Shown in pieces: positions 44,425 to 53,456 of a DNA stretch of 64,000 nucleotides. This DNA is from Flavisphingomonas formosensis (lineage in GTDB: Bacteria; Pseudomonadota; Alphaproteobacteria; Sphingomonadales; Sphingomonadaceae). Every line of letters starts with the position of its first letter. Position 1 is the first letter of the stretch. The notes beneath the pieces were generated by a model. The model saw only the letters and a list, made by a program, of their open reading frames with translations. It had not been told where the DNA came from and did not search any database. The translations under genes and the position numbers were made by a program. The stretch spans positions 496,001 to 560,000 of the forward strand of contig NZ_WRPK01000001.1 in the NCBI RefSeq assembly GCF_009755815.1. Reading direction: 5' to 3'.

Positions 44425-45022
44425 GACGAAGCTGCTCCATGCGCCCCAGATAGCGGGCGAGTGTGTCGATCTCGATATTGACCCGGCGGCCGGGGGCGAT
44501 GCCTGCGAAGCTGGTCATCGCCACGGTATGGGGAATGAGGTTGATCGAGAAGAGCACTCGCGCCTCCTCATCCTCGACGAGGTTGACCGTCAGCGAGACG
44601 CCGTCGATCGCGATCGAGCCCTTGGGCGCGATATAGGGTGCCAGCGCGCGCGGCGCGGCGAACAGCACGCGGTGCGAATCGCCCTCCATCTGCACGTCCA
44701 CCACGTCGCCGACGCCGTCGACATGGCCACTGACGATATGGCCTCCGAGTTCGTCGCCTACCTTCAGCGCGCGCTCGAGGTTCAGCGGGGTGCCGGCGCT
44801 CCACATGCCTTCCGCCGATCGCGCGATGCTTTCCGCCGAAATGTCCACCGCGAACCAGCCCGGCCCCTTGTCGACCACCGTCAGACACACGCCCGAGCAG
44901 GCGATCGACGCGCCGAGATCGATTGTCGTCGTGTCGAACACGGTGGAGATGCGCGCGCGCAGGTCGCCGCGGCGTTCGATGGCCTCTATTGTGCCTACGT
45001 CGGTGATGATGCCCGTGAACAC
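44414..45022 (-). CDS. ribE: riboflavin synthase, alpha chain
   Basis: Dismutates two lumazines to riboflavin plus the pyrimidine. The 202-residue product contains the two lumazine-binding repeats: VFTGIITDVGTIEAIERRGD with SIACSGVCLTVVDKG, and LGGHIVSGHVDGVGDVVDVQ with GSIAIDGVSLTVNLVEDEEA. The start is GTG 45022 with GAGGA eight bases upstream; a nearby ATG at 45030 is out of frame. It overlaps ribBX by 11 bases and follows ribD by ten bases. Confidence 0.95.
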   Translation of the reverse strand: MFTGIITDVGTIEAIERRGDLRARISTVFDTTTIDLGASIACSGVCLTVVDKGPGWFAVDISAESIARSAEGMWSAGTPLNLERALKVGDELGGHIVSGHVDGVGDVVDVQMEGDSHRVLFAAPRALAPYIAPKGSIAIDGVSLTVNLVEDEEARVLFSINLIPHTVAMTSFAGIAPGRRVNIEIDTLARYLGRMEQLRHVR

Positions 45023-45032
45023 TTGTCCATCC

Positions 45033-45995
45033 TCAGTCCCGGACGCGCTCGTAGACGTCCAGACGGTCGCTGCCAAGCAGGCGTGAATCCGCGAGCCGCC
45101 AGCGGCCATGTGCATCGGCGAGGTGGTCGAGGCCGATATCGCCCAGCGCGGGCCGCGCCGCGCCGATGAGGATCGGCGCGCGGTAGAGCAGCAGCCGATC
45201 GACGAGATCGGCGCTGAGGAAGGCCGATGCCGCGCCTGCGCCGCCCTCCACCAGCACATGGTCGACAGCCGCGCGGGCGATCGCCCCCGGGCTGGGCAGT
45301 GTCAGCCAGCCGTCGGGCGCCGCGCCGCGAGTCAGCACCGCGCGGAGCGGCGAGCGCGCCTCAAGGCCCGGCAGGCGCACGTCGAGGCGTGGCGCATCCG
45401 CCTCCAGCGTGCCGCGGCCGACGACGATCAGCCCGGTCCGGGCGCGCTCGAGATGGCCATGCGCGCGGGCGCGGGGGCCGGTGATCCATTGGCTTTCGCC
45501 GGACGTGAGCGCGATGCCGCCGTCCAGCGAGGTGGCGAGCTTCAGCGTCACATGCGGGCGCCCGCGGGCGAGGCGGGAGAAGAAACCCTCCATCGTGTGC
45601 GCGGCCTCGGCGGCGCGGCCGTCGAGGAAGACGGCGTTGCCAAGCCGCGCTGCGCCCTGTCCATGGGTGCGCGGATCGGGATCGATATGCGCGATGACCA
45701 CGCGTCCGATGCCGGCGGCACCCAGCAGGTCGGCGCAGGCCGGGCCACGCGGCGAGACATGGGCGCAAGGCTCCAGCGTCACATAGGCGGTCGCGCCCTT
45801 CGCCGCCGCGCCGGCCTCGATCAGCGCCATCGCCTCGGCATGGGGCCGTCCACCCGGCTGCGTCCAGCCGCGCCCGACGACGCGCCCATCCCGCACGATC
45901 ACGCAGCCGACCGACGGATTGGGGTCGGTTTGCCCGCGCCCACGGCCGGCCAGCGTCAGCGCGGCGCCCATCCAGCGCGCGTCGTCGGCGCTCAC
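45033..45995 (-). CDS. ribD: bifunctional pyrimidine deaminase/reductase
   Basis: RibD carries out the deamination and reduction steps of riboflavin synthesis. Of 320 residues, the N-terminal deaminase has PNPSVGCVIVRDGRVVGRGW, RPHAEAMALIEAG and TLEPCAHVSPRGPACADLL (zinc ligands His, Cys, Cys), and the C-terminal reductase has VTLKLATSLDGGIALTSGES, QWITGPRARAHGHLERAR and LVEGGAGAASAFLSADLVDR. The start is GTG 45995, overlapping the upstream stop (ATGTGA). It is slightly shorter than E. coli RibD but complete. Confidence 0.95.
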   Translation of the reverse strand: MSADDARWMGAALTLAGRGRGQTDPNPSVGCVIVRDGRVVGRGWTQPGGRPHAEAMALIEAGAAAKGATAYVTLEPCAHVSPRGPACADLLGAAGIGRVVIAHIDPDPRTHGQGAARLGNAVFLDGRAAEAAHTMEGFFSRLARGRPHVTLKLATSLDGGIALTSGESQWITGPRARAHGHLERARTGLIVVGRGTLEADAPRLDVRLPGLEARSPLRAVLTRGAAPDGWLTLPSPGAIARAAVDHVLVEGGAGAASAFLSADLVDRLLLYRAPILIGAARPALGDIGLDHLADAHGRWRLADSRLLGSDRLDVYERVRD

Positions 45996-46303
45996 ATCCC
46001 GAGCCGCTTTTCCAGCTCCTGGAACTGACGCTGCCGCTCGCGCCGTATCGCGTCGCGCTTGGCCTGGTCCTTCTTCTGGTCGGCCAGTATCTCTTCTTCA
46101 CTGCGATTGGCCGGCCAGCTCTCGACATAGATGATCTGCGGCTGCGGCTTGATGTTGGCGTCGATCGCGAAGCCGACGATGATCAGCATGGGCATCGCGA
46201 TGGCGAGCAGCGCAAAACCCACTCGCGTGCGATCGCGGGTGGCGAGGAATGCACGCAAATCTCGCCAGGCGGCGGCGGGCGAGGAAGGCCGGGGGAACCA
46301 CAT
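45992..46303 (-). CDS. small single-helix membrane protein ahead of ribD
   Basis: A 103-residue product with one membrane helix (about residues 31-50, VGFALLAIAMPMLIIVGFAI) and a charged helical C terminus (SEEEILADQKKDQAKRDAIR and RERQRQFQELEKRLGM) likely to form a coiled coil. ATG 46303 gives MWFPRPSSPAAAWRDLRAFL. It overlaps ribD by four bases, so it is translated with the riboflavin genes. I recall similar small proteins before ribD in sphingomonads; no function is known to me. Confidence 0.75.
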   Translation of the reverse strand: MWFPRPSSPAAAWRDLRAFLATRDRTRVGFALLAIAMPMLIIVGFAIDANIKPQPQIIYVESWPANRSEEEILADQKKDQAKRDAIRRERQRQFQELEKRLGM

Positions 46304-46339
46304 CGTGCCTAGATAGGCGGAGCTTCCCCCCGAAGAAAG

Positions 46340-46366
46340 CCCTCTCCCGTGCCGTGCGGGAGAGGG
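46340..46366 (-). terminator. hairpin between tonB and the riboflavin operon
   Basis: A 10-bp perfect stem pairs 46340-46349 with 46357-46366. On the minus strand it is followed by CTTTCTTCG, a weak pyrimidine tract. It may end the tonB message or only reduce read-through into the riboflavin genes, which start 37 bases further on. Confidence 0.5.
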
Positions 46367-46374
46367 AAGAGCGC

Positions 46375-47034
46375 TCACGCCTGGAGCTGGAAGCGCACCG
46401 TCATCGTGCGCCAGCTCTCGACGGGCACGCCGTCACGCGTCGCCGGCTTGAAGCGCCAGTGGCGCAGCGCCTGCTGCCTGGTCGCCTCGAAGAAGCCGGG
46501 ATCGGTGGAAGAGACTTCGTCCACCTGCTTCACCCGCCCGTCGATGCCGATCAGGATGCGGATCTCCGCCTTGCCTTCGATCTCGGCGCGGGCGAGCGCG
46601 GCGGGATAGGGGGGCTGCATCGCATCGGCGCTCATGTTTGGCCGGGCCTGCACGAACACCGGATCCGATATTGCGATCTGCGGTATCGTACCGGTGCTCG
46701 GCAGCAAGGGTGGGAAGGTGGGTGTCTGGTCGACCTTGAGAACCGTGTCGGTTGCGTCCCGGGTGGGGACTATGACGTCAGGCTTGGTGATCTGTTCCGG
46801 CTTGTGCGTCGGCTGTTGTCTCGCCTTTTCCTGATGTTTTTCTATCGGGGGCGGCGGTGTCGTTTCGTCGACAGGATAGACTGTCAAAATTGGAATCCGG
46901 TGCTGAATGAACTCCGGCGGCGACAAGATAATCGCGGTCAGCACCACCGTGTGGGCGGCGATGACGGCACCCATGCCGAACGGGTGCCTGGATCTGGCGT
47001 CGAGGAAACCTCCTTGCTGCATGCTATCCTCCAT
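46375..47034 (-). CDS. tonB: TonB energy transducer
   Basis: A 219-residue TonB. The N-terminal anchor is GAVIAAHTVVLTAIILSPPE; a Pro/Lys/Glu-rich periplasmic spacer (ETTPPPPIEKHQEKARQQPT) follows; the C-terminal domain has PPYPAALARAEIEGKAEIRI, DGRVKQVDEVSSTDPGFFEA and ALRHWRFKPATRDGVPV (conserved WRFKPA). It would drive receptors such as the one at 22628. exbB and exbD are not adjacent, which is usual when several TonB systems exist. Confidence 0.93.
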   Translation of the reverse strand: MEDSMQQGGFLDARSRHPFGMGAVIAAHTVVLTAIILSPPEFIQHRIPILTVYPVDETTPPPPIEKHQEKARQQPTHKPEQITKPDVIVPTRDATDTVLKVDQTPTFPPLLPSTGTIPQIAISDPVFVQARPNMSADAMQPPYPAALARAEIEGKAEIRILIGIDGRVKQVDEVSSTDPGFFEATRQQALRHWRFKPATRDGVPVESWRTMTVRFQLQA

Positions 47035-47219
47035 CCCTCGTTGAGCGGCTTTTGCGCCGTCTGGAAGAGGATGTTACAACATATCGATACGATATCATAT
47101 ATCCTATTTACGATTCAGCCTGTCTCATTTCGGTGCTGTTTTTAAGATATTGGTAAACGCTCCTGGGCGAAGATTAGCATGCGGGTGCGGGCGACCCGAA
47201 TCTGACGAAACGGATCGCG

Positions 47220-48956
47220 ATGCGGAACTCGACTGCGCTGATTTTATCGGAAGCTTCGGCGCCGCAGCGCCGTTGGCTCGGCATGTCGACAGCGATTATC
47301 TTCCTCGTCGTGGTGATGATCGCCACGCAGATTACCGGCTTCGTCTATACGCGCGGACAGCAGCAGGATCTGATCGGCCTTCGACAGGGCACGCGCGAAC
47401 TGCGCATCGTGCAACAGGCGCTGGTCGATGCGCGCGGCGGCGTCGAAGATTATCTCCTCACCAACGAGGAAGGTTATCTGCAGAGCTATTTGTGGGCGGT
47501 GGACGCGATCGAGTCGCGGCGCACCACGGCACTGCGCGCCCTCGACGACGTCACAGCGCCGCAGGACGTGGCGCGTGGCCAGCGCCCGGCGCTGGTGGCG
47601 ATCGACCAGCTCGAAAATGTCTGGCGCGAGGCGATCGCGCTGGCGCGCTCGGGCAAGCGAGACGAGGCTCAGGCGTTGCTGATCGACGGCAATACCCGCC
47701 AGCTCGTCGTGCAGGTGCGCGGTGCGGTCGCGCGCTATCTCGACATCACCAACAACAAGGGCTCGGCGCTTGAGGAGCGCATCTCCAATGGCAGCAGCCT
47801 GGTGATGGCGCTGCAGGCGACCGGTGGCGTGTTGACCCTGATCTGCCTGATCTACGCTTTCTACAATGGCGCACGCGAGGCCCGCGGGCGCAGGGAGGCG
47901 ATGAATGCGGCCATCGCTGCGCGGCGTCAGGTCGAGACGCTGTTCGAGATGACGGACATGCTGCAGAGCGCGTCCGGTTATAACGACGCCAACGCGGTAT
48001 TGCGCGCGACGGCGGACCGGCTGCTGCCGGATTTCGGCGGGGAACTCTACATCTTCAACAATTCGCGCGATCGTCTCGATCTCGCAACCTCCTGGGATCT
48101 GCCGGAAACGGTGGTCACCCAGCCCACCGTGTCGCCCAATCATTGCTGGGCGCTGAAGCGCGGCAAGCCGCACATCAACCGCCCCGGAAACGGCGCGCTG
48201 CATTGTGAGCATCACAAGGACGGCGGCACCGTATTGGAGATGCCGATGATGGCGCGCGGCGAGGTCTTCGGGCTGCTGCGCGTCCATGCCGACGGCGCGG
48301 ATGCGGCGGACCGGCTTGAATCCGTGCAGGCCATAGCGACGGCGCTCGGCGATGCCATGTCGCTGGCGCTGTCCAACATTGCGCTGCGCGAGAAGCTGCG
48401 CAACCAGGCGCTACGCGATCCGCTGACCGGCCTCTACAATCGCCGCTTCATGGAAGACACGATGGATCGGCTGGTCCATCTCGCCGATCGCAACCAGAGC
48501 CCGATCGCCGCGGTGATGATCGATCTCGATCACTTCAAGGCGCTCAACGACCAGCATGGCCATGCGATGGGCGATACCGTGCTGCGCGCCGCGGCCACCG
48601 CGATCACGTCCGTGCTGCGGCAGAGCGACGTCGCCTGCCGCTATGGTGGCGAGGAGCTGATCGTGATCCTGCCTGATTGCGACCTGGACGGCGCCGAAGC
48701 CAAGGCGGAGACGCTGCGCCAGCGGATCGAGGCGCTGTCCGACGTCCATGGTGCGCGCATCACCGCGTCCTTCGGTGTCGCGGCGATCCCCGAGACGGCG
48801 AACCAGGCGGGTGACCTGATCACCATGGCCGACACTGCGCTCTACCGCGCCAAGCAGGCCGGGCGGAACCGTGTCATGTCCGCACCGCGCCGCTCCGGCG
48901 AGGCCCCCTCGGATGACGGACGCGGCGAGCCGGACCTGCTGAAAGCCGCCGAATAG
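47220..48956 (+). CDS. membrane diguanylate cyclase with CHASE3, GAF and GGDEF domains
   Basis: A 578-residue c-di-GMP synthase. Helices at about 20-43 and 193-215 flank a CHASE3-like periplasmic sensor (RELRIVQQALVDARGGVEDY, LLTNEEGYLQSYLWAVDAIE). A GAF domain spans about 235-385 (PNHCWALKRGKPHINRPGNG). The GGDEF domain has DPLTGLYNRRFMEDTMDRLV, DLDHFKALNDQHGHAMGDTV and active-site GGEEL at 476-480; RQSD five residues before it is an intact inhibitory I-site. Activity and product feedback are therefore expected. The tail (RRSGEAPSDDGRGEPDLLKA) is disordered. Confidence 0.93.
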   Translation: MRNSTALILSEASAPQRRWLGMSTAIIFLVVVMIATQITGFVYTRGQQQDLIGLRQGTRELRIVQQALVDARGGVEDYLLTNEEGYLQSYLWAVDAIESRRTTALRALDDVTAPQDVARGQRPALVAIDQLENVWREAIALARSGKRDEAQALLIDGNTRQLVVQVRGAVARYLDITNNKGSALEERISNGSSLVMALQATGGVLTLICLIYAFYNGAREARGRREAMNAAIAARRQVETLFEMTDMLQSASGYNDANAVLRATADRLLPDFGGELYIFNNSRDRLDLATSWDLPETVVTQPTVSPNHCWALKRGKPHINRPGNGALHCEHHKDGGTVLEMPMMARGEVFGLLRVHADGADAADRLESVQAIATALGDAMSLALSNIALREKLRNQALRDPLTGLYNRRFMEDTMDRLVHLADRNQSPIAAVMIDLDHFKALNDQHGHAMGDTVLRAAATAITSVLRQSDVACRYGGEELIVILPDCDLDGAEAKAETLRQRIEALSDVHGARITASFGVAAIPETANQAGDLITMADTALYRAKQAGRNRVMSAPRRSGEAPSDDGRGEPDLLKAAE

Positions 48957-49015
48957 CTTGAACCGGGGCCGGTTCCCCTCCATCTTGGCCGCGACAGACG
49001 GGGTGGAGACTGTGA

Positions 49016-50206
49016 ATGGCGACTACGGCGACCGCGACCGAAACTGATCTCGTATTGACGCCTCCGGCGCCGGTTCCGGCGGTTGCGCCGGAAAAGGCGG
49101 CGGGGCTGGTGCCGATCACCGAAGCCCAGAAGACGCAGCTCGATCAGCGCGTCGAGGGTTTTGTCGCAGAGCTGGTGGCGCTCGATGCGAACAGCCCGGA
49201 TTTCGGCAAGAAGGTGGACCAGATCACCAATATGGGGCGCGCCGAGATCCGTGAGGCTGCCGGCCAGTCCAACCGCTTCCTCGATCGCCCGGTGCGCGCC
49301 ATGGACCAGGAGTCGGGCGTCGGCGCCGATCTCGCCCAGTTGCGCCGCACCATCGAGGATCTCGATCCCGGCAAACAGGGTGACCTGATGGCGCCGCGCA
49401 AGCTGTTCGGGCTCATCCCCTACGGTTCGAAGATCCGCAATTATTTCGACAGCTACAAATCGGCGCAGAGCCACATTGCTGCCATCCTCGAGAGGCTGGC
49501 GGGCGGCAAGGACGAACTGATCAAGGACAATGCCGCGATCGATGTCGAGCGCCAGAGCCTGTGGGCGGCGATGGGCCGGCTAGAGCAGATGATCCACGTC
49601 TCCAAGGCGCTGGACGCGAAGCTCGAATCCACCGCTGCCGACCTTGAGATCACCGATCCCGCCAAATCCAAGGCGATCAAGGAAACCGCGCTCTTCTATG
49701 TGCGGCAGCGCACCCAGGACCTGCTGACCCAGATGGCGGTGACGGTGCAGGGCTATCTGGCGCTGGACCTCGTGAAGAAGAACAATGTCGAGCTGGTGAA
49801 GGGCGTAGACCGTGCTTCGACCACCACCGTCTCGGCGCTGCGCACCGCCGTCACCGTCGCGCAGGCGCTCACCAACCAGAAGCTGGTGCTGCAGCAGATC
49901 ACAGCGCTCAACACTACCACCGCCAACATCATCGATTCGACGGGGGAGATGCTGCGCACCCAGACGGGCGAGATTCATGCCCAGGCCGCGGCCTCGACGA
50001 TCCCGCTCGATACGCTGCAGCGTGCCTTCCAGAATATTTATGCGACCATGGATTCGATCGACACCTTCAAGCTTCAGGCATTGGGATCGATGAAGAAGAC
50101 CGTCGACGTGCTGAGCCAGGAAGTCGAGAAATCGCGCGGCTATATTGCACGGGCGGAAGGCGCCGCTCAGTCGCAGACCGAGCCGTTCAAGCCGGTCGAG
50201 GGCTGA
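49016..50206 (+). CDS. TelA/KlaB toxic-anion resistance family protein
   Basis: A 396-residue cytosolic coiled-coil protein. FGKKVDQITNMGRAEIREAA, APRKLFGLIPYGSKIRNYFD, SYKSAQSHIAAILERLAGGK and DELIKDNAAIDVERQSLWAA are signatures of the TelA family, named for tellurite resistance but now linked to envelope-stress operons. A Pro/Ala-rich head precedes the domain. GGAG lies upstream of ATG 49016. It overlaps the next gene by one base. Confidence 0.9.
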   Translation: MATTATATETDLVLTPPAPVPAVAPEKAAGLVPITEAQKTQLDQRVEGFVAELVALDANSPDFGKKVDQITNMGRAEIREAAGQSNRFLDRPVRAMDQESGVGADLAQLRRTIEDLDPGKQGDLMAPRKLFGLIPYGSKIRNYFDSYKSAQSHIAAILERLAGGKDELIKDNAAIDVERQSLWAAMGRLEQMIHVSKALDAKLESTAADLEITDPAKSKAIKETALFYVRQRTQDLLTQMAVTVQGYLALDLVKKNNVELVKGVDRASTTTVSALRTAVTVAQALTNQKLVLQQITALNTTTANIIDSTGEMLRTQTGEIHAQAAASTIPLDTLQRAFQNIYATMDSIDTFKLQALGSMKKTVDVLSQEVEKSRGYIARAEGAAQSQTEPFKPVEG

Positions 50207-50916
50207 TGGTCGATTCGAGCCGGGTAATCGAGCAGGCGGAGGCGATGCTCCGCCGAATCTCGCCGGAAGGCCGGCGCCAGGCGCGGCGCGCGCGCCAGCG
50301 CCGGTTCGAGGCGTTGCTGCGCCGCTTCTTCCGCGCGGCGGTGGCGGCCCTGTTGATCACCATCGGCGTCGGCGCGTTCGGCCTGCTCGTCGAGCCGATC
50401 GGGATGACCGGCCTGCTGCTCGCAGCGCTCGCCATCGCCTTCGTCGCCGCGATGATCCTTTTCTGGCCGTCGCCCGCGCCAACCCCGGAAAAGCTTGCCA
50501 CGGCCGATCTCACCCTGCTGCCGCAGCGCACCGAAGAATGGCTGGAGCGGCAGCGCCCGGCCCTGCCCGCGCCAGCCGCGCGGCTGGTCGATGGGATCGG
50601 CGTAAAGCTGGAAGGGCTCGCGCCGCAACTCGCTGGCCTCGATCCGCGCGAGCCTGCGGCCGTCGAGATCCGCAAACTCATCGCAGAAGAACTGCCCGAG
50701 CTCGTTTCCGGCTATCAGCGCGTGCCGCAGTCGCTGCGTCGCGAAGTGCGCAACGGGATCTCCGCGGACAAGCAACTCGTCGACGGGCTGACCGTCGTCG
50801 ATTCCGAGCTTGCTCGCATGACCCAACAGCTTGCGACCGGCGATCTGCAGAAGCTGGCGACGCAGGGCCGCTATCTCGAACTCAAATATAAGGGCGACAG
50901 CGAGTTGGGAAACTGA
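50206..50916 (+). CDS. membrane partner of the TelA-like protein
   Basis: A 236-residue protein with a basic head (EGRRQARRARQRRFEALLRR), two close membrane helices (FFRAAVAALLITIGVGAFGL and MTGLLLAALAIAFVAAMILF) and a helical cytosolic tail (RTEEWLERQRPALPAPAARL). It is translated from TGATG at the TelA stop. The layout recalls XpaC, the usual membrane partner of TelA proteins, but sequence similarity is not clear to me. The pairing itself is the best evidence for a shared function. Confidence 0.75.
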   Translation: MVDSSRVIEQAEAMLRRISPEGRRQARRARQRRFEALLRRFFRAAVAALLITIGVGAFGLLVEPIGMTGLLLAALAIAFVAAMILFWPSPAPTPEKLATADLTLLPQRTEEWLERQRPALPAPAARLVDGIGVKLEGLAPQLAGLDPREPAAVEIRKLIAEELPELVSGYQRVPQSLRREVRNGISADKQLVDGLTVVDSELARMTQQLATGDLQKLATQGRYLELKYKGDSELGN

Positions 50917-51237
50917 GGCGACTCCCGCCCAGCTGCGCGGTTTTTCATCGTTCGGTGGGGGCGAGAGGACGGAGGCGCCCCTCGCCCATATCGTCGTCTC
51001 CGGCCACAGCCCAGTAGCGCAAAGTCATCGCTTCAGCTCCGCTGCCGCGCTCCAGATGAGCCGGATAAACGCTACGAATCCAAGCGGTTGCTCTTCTCCA
51101 TGGCGCCGCCCGTCCACACCGGGAAGAAACGTGGAGATTTTCGTGCAGGTCCGCTACGCAGCGCTCAGGCAACCACCCCCTTTCCCCCCGGCGAAACGGC
51201 GACTAAGAGGCCGCCGGGCGGATTACAGGATACGCAC
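50917..51237. other. intergenic region upstream of prs
   Basis: No gene is supported in these 321 bases. GGGCGAG (50960-50966) and CTCGCCC (50982-50988) can pair. The last 70 bases form the prs leader; the frame open from 51088 toward prs lacks a ribosome site and adds 50 residues with no counterpart in PRPP synthetases. Confidence 0.4.
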
Positions 51238-52173
<936 letters not shown>

Positions 52174-52261
52174 GGGCCGTTAGGAAACGCGAAGGATCGC
52201 GTTTCCGAGACGGCCTTCGACCCGCTATCCGGTCGGCGTGCCGCCTGTCGATCGAAAACGA

Positions 52262-52299
52262 AACGGCCCGGCTTCCTGTCCAAAGGAGGCCGGGCCGTT
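52262..52299. terminator. bidirectional terminator between prs and the MucR gene
   Basis: A 15-bp stem pairs 52262-52276 with 52285-52299 (one T-G pair) across TGTCCAAA. On the minus strand it is followed by CGTTTTCG, a T-rich tail that suits the convergent MucR gene; on the plus strand the tail CCTTAT is weaker. It fits between two converging genes. Confidence 0.75.
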
Positions 52300-52334
52300 C
52301 CTTATGGCCGGAGCGGCCTTGCGGCCGCTCGGTG

Positions 52335-52856
52335 CTATTCCGCCGTCTTTGCGGCGGCAGGCTTGCGTCCGCGCTTCGCGGGCGTCTTGATGGCGCCCTC
52401 GGCGGGGGCCGTCGCACGCGGCTTGCGCGGGGCTTTCACCTCGACCGGCTCGCTCACCTTTGGTTTGCGGCCGAGACCGATCTTGATCGCCAGTGCCTTG
52501 CGCTGATCGGCATAGTTGGGCGCCACCATCGGATAGTCCGCCGGCAGCTTCCACTTCGTCCGATACTGGTCCGGCGTCATCTGATAGTGTGTCATCAGAT
52601 GCCGTTTCAGCATCTTCAGCTTCTTTCCGTCTTCGAGGCAGACGATGTAGTCCGGCTTCACAGAAGAGCGCACCGATACGGCCGGCGTCAGCGGCTGCGG
52701 TTCGGGTTCGCTGGGCGAGCCAAGCCCGCTCAGCGCATTGTGCACTTTTTGAATGAGGCCCGGCAGATCGCCGACCGGTACATTGTTGTTGCCGACATGC
52801 GCGGCAACGATGTCTGCCGTCAGAGCCAGCAGCGTTTCCTTCGATTCATCCGTCAT
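52335..52856 (-). CDS. MucR/Ros-family zinc-finger transcriptional regulator
   Basis: A 173-residue DNA-binding regulator. The finger is YIVCLEDGKKLKMLKRHLMT with Cys73, Asp76, His86 and His90 as likely zinc ligands, followed by HYQMTPDQYRTKWKLPADYP, the family hallmark. The Lys/Ala/Pro-rich C terminus (KAPRKPRATAPAEGAIKTPA) is longer than in rhizobial MucR and could add non-specific DNA binding. Such proteins are H-NS-like silencers of AT-rich DNA and control exopolysaccharide and motility. GGAGGG precedes ATG 52856. Confidence 0.93.
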   Translation of the reverse strand: MTDESKETLLALTADIVAAHVGNNNVPVGDLPGLIQKVHNALSGLGSPSEPEPQPLTPAVSVRSSVKPDYIVCLEDGKKLKMLKRHLMTHYQMTPDQYRTKWKLPADYPMVAPNYADQRKALAIKIGLGRKPKVSEPVEVKAPRKPRATAPAEGAIKTPAKRGRKPAAAKTAE

Positions 52857-53456
52857 GCTCGACCCTCCGTCTGGCAGATGACCCATATTCTGCAATCATC
52901 GCCACCGATGGCCATGAAACCTTTCCGTTTCCTTTCCAGCCGAAAGAAGCATCCGCCAATATTTCAGGCGGCTGCCTTCGACTTTCCGCGGCTCATTGAA
53001 GCGACGATGCTGTGCATTGCAGTCCTGCTATCGCACCACATCTCAAGCAAAATTGCAACGGCAGATCAGGCAAGTTAATCCTATTTGATCTTGCGGAACG
53101 TTGCGTCCCGACATCTCCCAGGATGCTTGCGGCCGGATATGCATTGCCGACGCGGAAATTCGGATTCCGGAACCTGCCGCCGACGGATGATTTTGCTTCT
53201 GCGTCGCACGGAACACGCCAAGAATTTTTCCGTTCGTCGGACGCTTCTACTTCGACATGGAAGATGAATTTTTGCCAATGATTGCGGAGTGCTCCCTTCA
53301 CAACGCGTTCGTGTCGCAAAATGAAAAAGCGGTGCCGCCGGGGGGTGGCGACGCCTATGATCGCCCCGCTATAGTATAGCCACACAAACGCGTGGCCGGC
53401 TGCGGTCCAAGCCATGCAAAAGACTGGCGTGGCCGGCTCTGGGAGAGGGAATGCGT
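52857..53456. other. 600-bp gap upstream of the MucR gene and the catabolic operon
   Basis: Relatively AT-rich and without a supported gene; a frame at 53012-53281 is open on the plus strand but has no ribosome site or family features. CCGCC (52953-52957) and GGCGG (52967-52971) flank AATATTTCA, an AT-rich centred inverted repeat 100 bases upstream of the MucR start that could be an autoregulatory site. GGGAGAGGG at 53440-53448 serves the dehydrogenase gene. Confidence 0.4.

Noticed and set aside
53012-53281. 89-codon plus-strand frame upstream of the catabolic operon
   Set aside because: No ribosome site, no family features and no conserved pattern.
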